A DNA stretch of 16,409 nt, taken from positions 1 to 16,409 of the forward strand of contig JAYEJW010000082.1 in NCBI GenBank assembly GCA_034716535.1, read 5' to 3'. Source of the stretch: JAYEJW01 sp034716535 (GTDB lineage Bacteria; Pseudomonadota; Gammaproteobacteria; Chromatiales; Chromatiaceae). Both the position numbers and the translations under genes were made by a program. Positions within the stretch are counted from its first letter, which is position 1; each line of letters begins with the position of its first letter. This document shows, one piece after another, positions 6,560-14,416 of the stretch. The notes below the pieces were generated by a model, which saw nothing but the letters and a program-made list of their open reading frames with translations, searched no databases and was not told the DNA's origin.

Positions 6560-6793
6560 ATGGAACTTGCACAAGCAGTCATCTACATCGCCGCCGGTCT
6601 CATGCTGGGTATAGGTGCGGCTGGCGCCGCGGTGGGTATCGGCGTCCTCGGCGGCCGTTTCCTGGAGGGCGCCGCCCGCCAGCCCGAGCTGATCCCGATG
6701 CTCCGTACCCAGTTCTTCATCGTCATGGGTCTGGTCGACGCCCTGCCGGTCATCGCGATCGCCATGGGCCTTTATTCGATGTTTGCGCTCTGA
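6560..6793 (+). CDS. atpE: F0F1 ATP synthase subunit c
   Basis: Proteolipid forming the rotating c-ring. It is 77 residues, two helices joined by the polar loop ARQPEL (39-44) that contacts the F1 stalk. The first helix has the glycine motif GIGAAGAAVGIGVLGG (17-32); the second holds the proton-binding Asp60 in GLVDALPVIAIAMG, equivalent to E. coli Asp61. The Gln and Glu-Thr residues of sodium-binding c subunits are absent, so this is a proton-type enzyme. The ATG at 6560 is chosen because AGGGGA (about 6549-6554) precedes it and the length matches; an open frame extends upstream into atpB but would add an unconserved N-terminus. Confidence 0.97.
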   Translation: MELAQAVIYIAAGLMLGIGAAGAAVGIGVLGGRFLEGAARQPELIPMLRTQFFIVMGLVDALPVIAIAMGLYSMFAL

Positions 6794-6797
6794 CGAC

Positions 6798-6817
6798 GGC
6801 CTGGCCCCTAGCCGGCC
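6798..6817 (+). other. Intercistronic hairpin between atpE and atpF
   Basis: Four bases after the atpE stop, GGCC (6798-6801) and GGC (6803-6805) pair with GCC (6811-6813) and GGCC (6814-6817). This makes a 7-bp all-GC stem with one bulged T and a CCCTA loop. With no U-tract it is not an intrinsic terminator. It could protect the 3' end of the highly translated atpE message or set subunit ratios. Confidence 0.45.
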
Positions 6818-6848
6818 CCCTGCCACTCGTCCCACACGAAGCAAAGAC

Positions 6849-7319
6849 ATGAATATCAACCTGACCCTGTTCCTCCAGATGATCATCTTTGCGGCGTTCG
6901 TCTGGTTCTGCATGAAATTCATCTGGCCGCCAATCGTCGATGCGCTCCAGGAAAGAAAGGCCAAGATCGGCGAAGGACTCGCCGCGGCCGAACGAGGTCG
7001 TCGGGATCAAGAGCTCGGCCAACAGCGCGCCACGGAGGTCATGAAAGAGGCCAAGGTGCAGGCTTCAGACATCGTTAACCAGGCCCAGAAACGTGCGACC
7101 GAGATCATCGAGGAGGCGAAACAGGACGCCCGTTCCGAAGGGGCCCGCCTGGTGACCGCAGCGCAGGCCGAGATCGAGCAGGAGACCAACCGGGCCCGCG
7201 AAGAGCTGCGCGAGAGGCTTGCCAATCTGGCGGTCGCGGCGGCGGAGAAGATCCTGCAGAAGGAGATCGACGCCGCGGCCCACAAGTCCATCGTCGATTC
7301 GTTCGCGAACCAAATCTAA
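6849..7319 (+). CDS. atpF: F0F1 ATP synthase subunit b
   Basis: Peripheral stalk subunit; a dimer links F0 subunit a to delta on F1. From the ATG at 6849 it is 156 residues, the E. coli length. It opens MNINLTLFLQMIIFAAFVWF, with a single membrane helix (about 5-24) and the conserved FIWPP hinge (27-31), followed by a long charged coiled coil to the end. The segment AQAEIEQETNRAREELRERL (about 105-124) and LAVAAAEKIL match the dimerisation and delta-binding regions. The frame is open further upstream to 6783, but that would overlap atpE and add unconserved residues. atpH starts nine bases downstream. Confidence 0.97.
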   Translation: MNINLTLFLQMIIFAAFVWFCMKFIWPPIVDALQERKAKIGEGLAAAERGRRDQELGQQRATEVMKEAKVQASDIVNQAQKRATEIIEEAKQDARSEGARLVTAAQAEIEQETNRAREELRERLANLAVAAAEKILQKEIDAAAHKSIVDSFANQI

Positions 7320-7328
7320 GGCGTATCT

Positions 7329-7868
7329 ATGGCGGGAGAACTCACAACCATTGCCAGGCCTTACGCCGAGGCGGTATTTGCACGTGCCCTGGAAGCCGAT
7401 CTACTCGGCGCCTGGTCTGATGCCCTGGCGCTCCTCTCGGAAATCGCCGGCAACGAGGACATGGCGGGACAGATCGCCAACCCCAACGTGCCGCGCGAGC
7501 GGTTGCGGCAGGCCATCCTCGAGATTGCCGGCGACGCTTTGTCGCAAGAGGCGCAGAATCTGGTAAAGCTGCTGGCCGAGAACGACAGGCTCGCGGTCCT
7601 TCCGGAGATCGCCGATCTGTTCGACGCCCTCAAGACCGAGCACCAGGGCGTGCGGCAAGTCCAGGTTCGCACCGCCTACGCGCTGAACGCGGCCCAGAAA
7701 AAAGAGCTCGCGGAGGCCTTGAAGAAGCGCTTGGGGGCCGAGGTGGAATTGACGGTCGAGAAGGATCCCTCCCTCATCGGAGGCATCGAGATACGCGCCG
7801 GGGACCTCGTCATCGATGGGTCCATTCGCGGCAAGCTGCACCAGTTGGCCACCGAATTGCAAATTTGA
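7329..7868 (+). CDS. atpH: F0F1 ATP synthase subunit delta
   Basis: F1 subunit at the top of alpha3beta3 that binds the b dimer, acting as the stator connector. The 179-residue protein (E. coli 177) has the N-terminal signature RPYAEAVFARAL (about 9-20) and the C-terminal signature DPSLIGGIEIRAGDLVIDGS (about 147-166). The ATG at 7329 follows TAAGGCG at suitable spacing. The gap to atpA is 13 bases, within the operon. Confidence 0.96.
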   Translation: MAGELTTIARPYAEAVFARALEADLLGAWSDALALLSEIAGNEDMAGQIANPNVPRERLRQAILEIAGDALSQEAQNLVKLLAENDRLAVLPEIADLFDALKTEHQGVRQVQVRTAYALNAAQKKELAEALKKRLGAEVELTVEKDPSLIGGIEIRAGDLVIDGSIRGKLHQLATELQI

Positions 7869-7881
7869 ACGAGACACCGCC

Positions 7882-9423
7882 ATGCAACTGAATCCATCCG
7901 AAATCAGCGATCTGATCAAACAGAAGATCGAGCAATTCGAGCTGAAGACAGAGGCCCGCACCGAAGGCACCATCGTCAGCCTGACCGACGGCATCGCTCG
8001 CGTCCACGGGCTCTCGGACGCCCAGTACTACGAGATGTTGGAGTTCCCAGGCAATACCTCTGGGTTGGCGCTCAATCTGGAGCGCGACTCCGTCGGCGCG
8101 GTCGTGCTCGGCGACTACAAGCACCTCTCAGAAGGCGACTGGGTACGCTGCACGGGGCGCGTGCTGCAGGTTCCCGTGGGTGAGGCCTTGCTTGGCCGCG
8201 TCGTGGACTCTCTGGGTAATCCCGTCGACGGCAAGGGACCGATCAACGCCGAGGAAACCTCTCCGATCGAGAAGGTCGCGCCCGGCGTCATCGCGCGTAA
8301 GTCGGTGGACCAACCGGTCCAAACCGGCCTGAAGTCCATCGACTCCATGGTGCCCATCGGTCGCGGCCAGCGCGAGCTCATCATTGGCGACCGTCAAACC
8401 GGCAAAACGGCCGTCGCCATCGACGCCATCATCAATCAAAAGGGCACAGGTGTTAAGTGCATCTACGTCGCGGTGGGCCAGAAGAACTCCTCCGTCGCCG
8501 GCGTGCAGCGCAAGCTCGAAGAGCACGGTGCAATGGAGCACACGATCATCGTCCACGCGGGTGCTTCGGAGTCGGCGGCCATGCAGTACATCGCCCCCTA
8601 TGCCGGCTGTTCCATGGGCGAGTACTTCCGTGATCGGGGCGAGGATGCCCTGATCATCTACGACGACCTCACCAAGCAGGCCTGGGCGTACCGTCAGGTC
8701 TCCCTGTTGTTGCGCCGCCCGCCGGGCCGCGAGGCCTACCCCGGGGACGTCTTCTACCTCCATTCACGCCTGCTCGAGCGCGCGGCCCGCGTCAACACGG
8801 AGTACGTGGAAAAGGCGACGGACGGCACGGTCAAGGGCAAGACCGGTTCCCTCACCGCCCTGCCGATCATCGAGACCCAAGCCGGTGACGTCTCGGCGTT
8901 CGTACCGACCAACGTGATCTCGATCACCGACGGGCAGATTTTCCTGGAGACCGACCTCTTCAATGCCGGCATACGCCCGGCCATCAATGCCGGCCTCTCT
9001 GTTTCCCGCGTCGGCGGCGCGGCCCAGACCAAGGTCATCAAGAAGCTCGGCGGCGGCATCCGCCTGGCGCTCGCCCAGTACCGAGAGCTGGCTGCATTTT
9101 CCCAGTTCGCCTCGGATCTCGACGAGGCCACCCGCAAGCAGCTGCAACGCGGCGAGCGCGCCACCGAGTTGATGAAGCAGACCCAGTACGCGCCCTTGAG
9201 TATCGGTCAAATGGCCGTCTCCCTGTTCGCCGTCAACGAAGGTTATATCGATGACGTCGACGTCAAGAAGGTCGTGGACTTCGAGCAGGCGCTTCAGACC
9301 TACATGAAAACCAGCCAGGCGGCGGTGCTCGAGAAGATCGACGCCACGGGCGACTACGACGAGGGAATCCAGGAGGCGCTGCACACGGCGCTGAAGGACT
9401 TCAAGGCAAATCATACCTGGTGA
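7882..9423 (+). CDS. atpA: F0F1 ATP synthase subunit alpha
   Basis: Non-catalytic nucleotide-binding F1 subunit. From the ATG at 7882 it is 513 residues, the E. coli length, beginning MQLNPSEISDLIKQKIEQF. It has Walker A GDRQTGKT (169-176) with Lys175. SVSRVGGAAQTK contains the arginine that reaches the beta catalytic site, and the C-terminus is the usual helical domain. The frame is open back to 7816 inside atpH, but that extension (MGPFAASCTSW...) is a frame overlap without conservation. A 162-base spacer follows before atpG, unusually long for this operon and filled with heptamer repeats. Confidence 0.98.
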   Translation: MQLNPSEISDLIKQKIEQFELKTEARTEGTIVSLTDGIARVHGLSDAQYYEMLEFPGNTSGLALNLERDSVGAVVLGDYKHLSEGDWVRCTGRVLQVPVGEALLGRVVDSLGNPVDGKGPINAEETSPIEKVAPGVIARKSVDQPVQTGLKSIDSMVPIGRGQRELIIGDRQTGKTAVAIDAIINQKGTGVKCIYVAVGQKNSSVAGVQRKLEEHGAMEHTIIVHAGASESAAMQYIAPYAGCSMGEYFRDRGEDALIIYDDLTKQAWAYRQVSLLLRRPPGREAYPGDVFYLHSRLLERAARVNTEYVEKATDGTVKGKTGSLTALPIIETQAGDVSAFVPTNVISITDGQIFLETDLFNAGIRPAINAGLSVSRVGGAAQTKVIKKLGGGIRLALAQYRELAAFSQFASDLDEATRKQLQRGERATELMKQTQYAPLSIGQMAVSLFAVNEGYIDDVDVKKVVDFEQALQTYMKTSQAAVLEKIDATGDYDEGIQEALHTALKDFKANHTW

Positions 9424-9585
9424 GGAAGCTGCTAGCTGTTAGCGATTAGCGACCAGCTTCCAACTCCGGCCTGCCGAAGTTGGACAGAAACCGCTAGCGC
9501 TGACAAGAAAGCGACCAGATCGAACCAAGCGCAACATCAACAGTTAATAGCTAACAGCTAAAGACTAAAAGCTGGGAACTAGAAT
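9423..9585. repeat. Heptamer-repeat element in the atpA-atpG spacer
   Basis: The spacer is bounded by two arrays of 7-base units in opposite orientation. The left array (9423-9457) has five units ending in AGC, consensus NNTTAGC, including a perfect TTAGCGA doublet at 9439-9452. The right array (9543-9584) has six units, consensus GCTAANA on the + strand, running up to the base before the atpG ATG. TAGCTGTTAGC (9433-9443) is exactly inverted at 9550-9560, so the ends could pair across about 100 bases. Local hairpins also exist: GGAAGCTG (9424-9431) with CAGCTTCC (9454-9461), and TCCAACT (9459-9465) with AGTTGGA (9478-9484). Nothing coding was seen. Whether it is dispersed in the genome cannot be judged here. 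Confidence 0.65.
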
Positions 9586-10449
9586 ATGGCCGGCGCCAAA
9601 GAGATACGCACCAAGATCGCCAGCATCAAGAGCACGCAGAAGATCACCAGTGCCATGGAGATGGTGGCGGCCTCGAAGATGCGCAGGGCCCAGGAGCGGA
9701 TGGACTCCTCGCGTCCCTATGCGGAAAAGATGTTGCAGGTGATCTCCCATCTTCATCATGCCTCTGCCGAGTACCGCCACAGTTTCATGGCGACGGAGCG
9801 TGAGCGCAAGCGGGTGGGCTATATCGTCGTCTCCTCCGACCGCGGGCTCTGCGGGGGTCTCAACAATAACCTGTTCCGCAAGCTGATCCTGGACATCAAA
9901 GAGCAGCGAAAGGAAGGGGTGGAGCCGATTTTCTGCACCATCGGCGCGAAGGCGTTGGGCGTCTTCAAGCGCTTCGGCGGCAATGTGATGGCGCAGGCCA
10001 CGCACCTCGGGGACAAGCCACACGTCGAAGACCTGATCGGTACCGTCAAGGTCATGCTCGACGCCTACGAGGCCGGAGAGATCGACGCGATTTACGTCGC
10101 GTTCAACGAGTTCGTCAACACCATGACCCAGCGTCCGCTGGTGCATCAGCTGGTCCCCATCCACGCGGAAGACATCGAGGCGATGGAGCACCGCTGGGAT
10201 TACATCTACGAGCCGGAAGCCAAGACCGTACTCGATGCGCTGCTCGCCCGCTACATCGAGTCCCTGGTGTACCAGGCAGTCGTGGAGAACGGCGCCTGCG
10301 AGCAGGCTGCGCGCATGGTGGCCATGAAGTCGGCGTCCGACAACGCGGGCGATTTGATCGACGAGCTTCAACTGGTCTACAACAAGGCCCGCCAGGCCGC
10401 GATCACCCAAGAGATCTCGGAAATCGTCGGCGGTGCCGCGGCCGTCTAG
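9586..10449 (+). CDS. atpG: F0F1 ATP synthase subunit gamma
   Basis: Central rotor shaft of F1. It is 287 residues, as in E. coli. The N-terminal helix KEIRTKIASIKSTQKITSAM (5-24) and C-terminal helix ending RQAAITQEISEIVGGAAAV form the coiled coil inside alpha3beta3. SSDRGLCGGLNNNLFRKL marks the Rossmann-like middle domain. Its ribosome-binding site is poor (GGGA about 9574-9577) and lies inside the last heptamers of the repeat element, so that element directly shapes atpG translation initiation. atpD follows after 65 bases. Confidence 0.97.
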   Translation: MAGAKEIRTKIASIKSTQKITSAMEMVAASKMRRAQERMDSSRPYAEKMLQVISHLHHASAEYRHSFMATERERKRVGYIVVSSDRGLCGGLNNNLFRKLILDIKEQRKEGVEPIFCTIGAKALGVFKRFGGNVMAQATHLGDKPHVEDLIGTVKVMLDAYEAGEIDAIYVAFNEFVNTMTQRPLVHQLVPIHAEDIEAMEHRWDYIYEPEAKTVLDALLARYIESLVYQAVVENGACEQAARMVAMKSASDNAGDLIDELQLVYNKARQAAITQEISEIVGGAAAV

Positions 10450-10514
10450 CTGCGCAGAGACTCCGGTTAAGATACGCATCCAAACAGCCGCAAGGCGAGA
10501 AGAGGAAAGAGATT

Positions 10515-11891
10515 ATGAGTTCCGGTAACGTGGTGCAAATCATCGGCGCCGTTGTGGACGTGCAGTTCCCGCGCGGTGAGATGCCGAAGGTCTACGACGC
10601 GCTCAAGATCGACTCCATCGGCCTGACCCTGGAGGTGCAGCAGCAGCTCGGCGACGGCGTCGCGAGGACCATCGCCATGGGCTCCACCGACGGCCTCCAG
10701 CGAGGGGTCGAGGTCACCAACACCGGAGCCGCGATCAGTGTACCGGTTGGCCCGCCGACGCTGGGACGCATCATGGACGTCCTCGGTGAGCCCGTGGACG
10801 AAAAGGGTCCGGTGGGGTCCGAAGAGCGCTGGCCGATCCATCGTTCTGCGCCGAAATTCGAGGACCAGGCGACCACAACCGAGATTCTGGAGACCGGCAT
10901 CAAGGTCATCGACCTCATCATGCCCATCGTCAAGGGCGGCAAGGTGGGACTGTTCGGCGGCGCCGGCGTCGGCAAGACGGTCACCCTGATGGAATTGATC
11001 CGCAACATCGGGGCCGAGCACTCGGGCTTTTCGGTGTTCGCCGGTGTCGGGGAGCGTACCCGTGAGGGTAACGACTTCTACCACGAGATGCTGGAATCAG
11101 GCGTTCTCGACAAGGTGGCCCTGGTCTACGGGCAGATGAACGAGCCCCCGGGAAACCGCCTGCGCGTGGGCCTGACGGGGCTGACCATGGCCGAGTATTT
11201 CCGAGAGGAAGGCCGCGACGTACTGCTGTTCATCGACAACATCTACCGTTACACCCTGGCGGGAACCGAGGTCTCGGCCCTGCTCGGCCGCATGCCCTCC
11301 GCGGTGGGCTACCAGCCGACGTTGGCCGAGGAGATGGGCGTGCTGCAGGAGCGCATCACCTCCACCCGCACTGGGTCGATCTCCTCCTTCCAGGCCGTGT
11401 ACGTGCCCGCAGACGATCTCACTGACCCCTCCCCCGCGACGACCTTCGCGCACCTGGACGCAACCCTCGTGCTGTCGCGCCAGATCGCGGAGCTTGGCAT
11501 TTACCCTTCCGTGGACCCGCTGGATTCCACCAGTAGAATCCTCGACCCCAACGTCGTCGGCCAGGAGCACTACGAGACCGCCCGCGCCGTTCAGGGAAGG
11601 CTTCAGCGCTACAAGGAGCTGAAGGACATCATCGCGATCCTGGGCATGGACGAGCTCTCCGAAGAGGACAAGCTGACCGTCGCCCGGGCACGCAAGATCC
11701 AGCGTTTTCTCTCCCAGCCCTTCTTCGTGGCGGAGGTGTTTACCGGCTCACCCGGAAAGTATGTGTCCCTCAAGGACACCATCGCGGGCTTCAAGGCCAT
11801 CTTAGACGGCGAATATGACCACCTGCCCGAGCAGGCCTTCTACATGGTCGGCTCCGTCGATGAGGCCGCCGCCAAAGGCGGCAGCATGTGA
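10515..11891 (+). CDS. atpD: F0F1 ATP synthase subunit beta
   Basis: Catalytic F1 subunit. It is 458 residues (E. coli 460), with P-loop GGAGVGKT (148-155, Lys154), catalytic Glu180 in GVGERTREG, Walker B VLLFIDNIYR (236-245), and the DELSEED loop in ILGMDELSEEDKLTVARARK, which transmits torque and contacts epsilon. The sequence is nearly collinear with E. coli beta. AGAGGAAAGAG before the ATG at 10515 is a good ribosome-binding site, consistent with the need for three copies per enzyme. atpC starts 19 bases after the stop. Confidence 0.98.
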   Translation: MSSGNVVQIIGAVVDVQFPRGEMPKVYDALKIDSIGLTLEVQQQLGDGVARTIAMGSTDGLQRGVEVTNTGAAISVPVGPPTLGRIMDVLGEPVDEKGPVGSEERWPIHRSAPKFEDQATTTEILETGIKVIDLIMPIVKGGKVGLFGGAGVGKTVTLMELIRNIGAEHSGFSVFAGVGERTREGNDFYHEMLESGVLDKVALVYGQMNEPPGNRLRVGLTGLTMAEYFREEGRDVLLFIDNIYRYTLAGTEVSALLGRMPSAVGYQPTLAEEMGVLQERITSTRTGSISSFQAVYVPADDLTDPSPATTFAHLDATLVLSRQIAELGIYPSVDPLDSTSRILDPNVVGQEHYETARAVQGRLQRYKELKDIIAILGMDELSEEDKLTVARARKIQRFLSQPFFVAEVFTGSPGKYVSLKDTIAGFKAILDGEYDHLPEQAFYMVGSVDEAAAKGGSM

Positions 11892-11910
11892 ATCTTGAGG
11901 GGGTCTTTCC

Positions 11911-12336
11911 ATGGCAATGACCGTTCATGTGGACATCGTAAGTGCCGAAGGAGCCATCCATTCGGGCCTGGCGACGATGGTGTACGCGCCGGCCGAGATG
12001 GGCGAGGTCGGCATCGCGCCGCGGCACACGGCTCTCATCACCCGGCTCAAGCCAGGCGACGTGCGGGTCGAGACCGAGCAAGGCCAGATCGAGCACTTCT
12101 ATGTCTCCGGAGGTATGCTCGAAGTGCAGCCTCAGGTCGTGACGGTGCTCGCAGACACGGCTATCCGCGCCCATGACCTCGACGAGGCGGCTGCCGTTGA
12201 GGCCAAGCGTCGCGCGGAGGACGCGTTGGCCGGCAGGACGGCGGAGTTCGAGTACGCCAGGGCCCAGGCAGAGCTTGCCGAAGCCGTCGCCCAGTTGCGG
12301 GCCATTGAAAAGCTGCGCAAAATAAAGGGCGGCTGA
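11911..12336 (+). CDS. atpC: F0F1 ATP synthase subunit epsilon
   Basis: Last gene of the operon; the epsilon subunit binds gamma and the c-ring and inhibits ATP hydrolysis. It is 141 residues (E. coli 139). The N-terminal beta-sandwich shows GEVGIAPRHTALITRLKPGD (31-50) and FYVSGGMLEVQPQVVTVLAD. The C-terminal helical hairpin (about 90-141), with A/E/R-rich LDEAAAVEAKRRAEDALAG, is complete, so the inhibitory arm is present. GAGGGGG (about 11897-11903) precedes the ATG at 11911; a second ATG at 11917 is possible. No convincing intrinsic terminator follows. Confidence 0.96.
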   Translation: MAMTVHVDIVSAEGAIHSGLATMVYAPAEMGEVGIAPRHTALITRLKPGDVRVETEQGQIEHFYVSGGMLEVQPQVVTVLADTAIRAHDLDEAAAVEAKRRAEDALAGRTAEFEYARAQAELAEAVAQLRAIEKLRKIKGG

Positions 12337-12478
12337 CGGCCCCCATCCACGCGCTCCACTCCTCAAGCGGGCTCTTGCCACGCTGGCCGGGGCCGCGTCT
12401 TTCCGGGCGCCTTTGCAACGCGCTCCGGCATCTGTGGTAACCTCCGTTCGTAATCTTGCTACCCGTTCGCCGAGCGCT

Positions 12479-12970
12479 ATGTCTGATCAGGTCATCACCA
12501 ACGGTAAGTTCGTTTCCCTCACCTACAGCATCATGGACGATCAAGGGAACGTGCTCGAGCAGACTGATCTGCCCGTGAGTTATATTCACGGCGGCCAGAC
12601 GGAGCTGATCGGCGGTATGGACAAGGCGGTTGCAGGAAAGCGCGCCGGGGAAACGGTGGACATCAAGCTGTCGCCGGAAGAGGGCTTCGGTCATCATGAT
12701 CCGGACCTCAGTTTTACCGACGATATCGAAAACGTCCCGCCCGAATTCCGCGTCCTCGGTGCAGAGGTGCCGATGCAGAGCGAGTCGGGCGAGGTCAAGA
12801 CCTTTTATGTCACGCGGATCGAAGACGGTCGCCTCACGGTGGACGGCAACCACCCCCTGGCCGGCAAGACGTTGCGTATCAACGTGCGTATCCAGGAGGT
12901 CCGCGATCCCACACAGCAGGAGCTCAGTCAGGACGGCATGACGGGGGCGACGTCGTCCAGCCTCCACTGA
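12479..12970 (+). CDS. FKBP-type peptidyl-prolyl isomerase, SlyD-like
   Basis: Cytoplasmic prolyl cis-trans isomerase and folding helper of the SlyD/SlpA type. From the ATG at 12479 it is 163 residues. The FKBP fold is split: strands at 8-36, the YIHGGQTELIGGMDKAVAGK segment (35-54) and DIKLSPEEGFG (61-71). The insert-in-flap chaperone domain follows (about 72-118), then VDGNHPLAGKTLRINVRI (121-138), the SlyD signature. Unlike E. coli SlyD it lacks the Cys/His-rich metal-binding tail and ends with a short Ser/Thr stretch, so nickel-storage functions are unlikely. The frame is open back to a TTG at 12413, but the added 22 residues do not look like this family. It sits between the atp operon and glmU, 142 bases after atpC. 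Confidence 0.93.
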   Translation: MSDQVITNGKFVSLTYSIMDDQGNVLEQTDLPVSYIHGGQTELIGGMDKAVAGKRAGETVDIKLSPEEGFGHHDPDLSFTDDIENVPPEFRVLGAEVPMQSESGEVKTFYVTRIEDGRLTVDGNHPLAGKTLRINVRIQEVRDPTQQELSQDGMTGATSSSLH

Positions 12971-13034
12971 CCGGTATCCCAGCCCCCTCTGTCGAAAGGA
13001 CTCAGCGAATCCCCTCCGCGATGGAAGCCCGATC

Positions 13035-14405
13035 ATGAAGCTCGGCGTCGTCGTTCTAGCCGCGGGTCAGGGAACCCGTATGCGCTCGCGTCTCCCCAAG
13101 GTGCTTCACCACCTGGCGGGCCGGCCGCTGGTCGCCCACGTGCTCCAGACGTCTGAGGACATCGGCGCCGACCAAGTGTGCGTCGTCTACGGACACGGCG
13201 GCGAGCGGGTCCGAGAGGCCATGACCGGCTACGATTGCCTCTGGGCCGAGCAGGCCAAGCAAAAGGGGACCGGTCATGCCGTCATGCAGGCAATGCCCCT
13301 GATGCAGGGTGTCGACCGGGTGCTCGTGCTCTACGGCGACGTCCCGCTCATCGCGTCGGATACGCTGAAGCGCCTGGTCGCCGATGCGGCGGGGACGGCC
13401 CTCGGTTTGTTGACCGCCTTTCAGACCGATCCTTCGGGCTACGGGCGTATCGTGCGAGACGGCGACGGACGGGTACTGCGCATCGTCGAGCAGAAGGACG
13501 CTACGGAGGCGGAGTTGGAGATCGATGAGATCAACACCGGCTTTCTCATCGCTGACCGGAACCGCCTCGACGACTGGTTGTCGCGCATCGGGAACGACAA
13601 CGCCCAGGGAGAATTCTATCTCACGGACGTGATCGGCCTTGCCGCTGGGGACGGAATCGATGTTGCAACGAGCCAGCCGGAGACCCTCGAGGAGGTCGCC
13701 GGAGTCAACGACCGTGTCCAGCTCGCTGCCCTGGAACGCTATTTTCAGCGTCGCCAGGCGGAGGACCTGATGCGGGCTGGCGTGACCCTTGCCGATCCTG
13801 CCCGTCTGGACGTCCGCGGCCACCTGAGCGCGGCGTGTGACGTGGTGCTCGACGTCAACGTGATCATCGAGGGGGAGGTGCGGCTCGCAGAGGGCGTGCG
13901 GATCGGCCCCAACTGCCTTCTGCGAGACTGCGTGATCGGAAGGGATACCCAGATCCTGGCCAACTCCGTTGTCGAAGGCGCCAGCGTCGGCTGCGATGTA
14001 CGCATCGGACCCTTCTCCCGCCTGCGCCCGGAAGCGGACCTCTCGGACGGAGTTCACGTGGGTAACTTCGTCGAGATCAAGAAGTCGCGCGTCGGTGACG
14101 GTAGCAAGGTCAACCATCTAAGCTATGTGGGCGACGCCCAAGTCGGCCGTGGCGTCAACCTGGGCGCAGGAACCATCACCTGCAATTACGATGGCGCGAA
14201 CAAGCATCTGACCGTCATCGGCGATGGCGCCTTTATCGGCTCCAACACGGCCCTGGTCGCACCGGTGGAGGTGGGCGCGGGAGCGACGATCGGCGCGGGC
14301 TCGGTCATCAACCGCCCAGCGCCGGCCGACAAGCTCACCCTTGCCCGCGGCCGGCAGGTGACGGTGGATTACTGGCAGCGTCCGCAGAAAAAGCCGACCC
14401 AATGA
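13035..14405 (+). CDS. glmU: Bifunctional GlcN-1-P acetyltransferase / UDP-GlcNAc pyrophosphorylase GlmU
   Basis: Makes UDP-GlcNAc for peptidoglycan and LPS in two steps: acetylation of glucosamine-1-phosphate, then uridylylation. It is 456 residues, the E. coli length. The N-terminal Rossmann domain has LAAGQGTRMRSRLPK (8-22) with catalytic Arg15 and Lys22, and the metal-binding GDVPLI near 105. The C-terminal left-handed beta-helix (about 250-445) has hexapeptide repeats such as IGPNCLL and IGAGSVI, and the acetyltransferase motif NHLSYVGDA with catalytic His361. GGAAG before the ATG at 13035 is a reasonable ribosome-binding site. glmS begins 11 bases after the stop, forming a glmU-glmS pair as in E. 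coli. Confidence 0.98.
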   Translation: MKLGVVVLAAGQGTRMRSRLPKVLHHLAGRPLVAHVLQTSEDIGADQVCVVYGHGGERVREAMTGYDCLWAEQAKQKGTGHAVMQAMPLMQGVDRVLVLYGDVPLIASDTLKRLVADAAGTALGLLTAFQTDPSGYGRIVRDGDGRVLRIVEQKDATEAELEIDEINTGFLIADRNRLDDWLSRIGNDNAQGEFYLTDVIGLAAGDGIDVATSQPETLEEVAGVNDRVQLAALERYFQRRQAEDLMRAGVTLADPARLDVRGHLSAACDVVLDVNVIIEGEVRLAEGVRIGPNCLLRDCVIGRDTQILANSVVEGASVGCDVRIGPFSRLRPEADLSDGVHVGNFVEIKKSRVGDGSKVNHLSYVGDAQVGRGVNLGAGTITCNYDGANKHLTVIGDGAFIGSNTALVAPVEVGAGATIGAGSVINRPAPADKLTLARGRQVTVDYWQRPQKKPTQ

Positions 14406-14416
14406 GGATCTGATCC

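Noticed and set aside
12326..12350. GC-rich stretch after atpC as an intrinsic terminator
   Set aside because: Pairing is weak and no run of T follows.
12413..12440. TTGCAA and TGGTAA as a promoter for the SlyD-like gene
   Set aside because: The -10 matches the consensus at too few positions to support a call.
14053..14062. CACGTG within glmU as part of a parS site
   Set aside because: Flanking bases do not continue the parS palindrome and it falls in well-conserved coding sequence.
13056..14117. Long minus-strand open frame (353 codons) opposite glmU
   Set aside because: Antisense shadow caused by codon bias; GlmU is full length and conserved on the plus strand.
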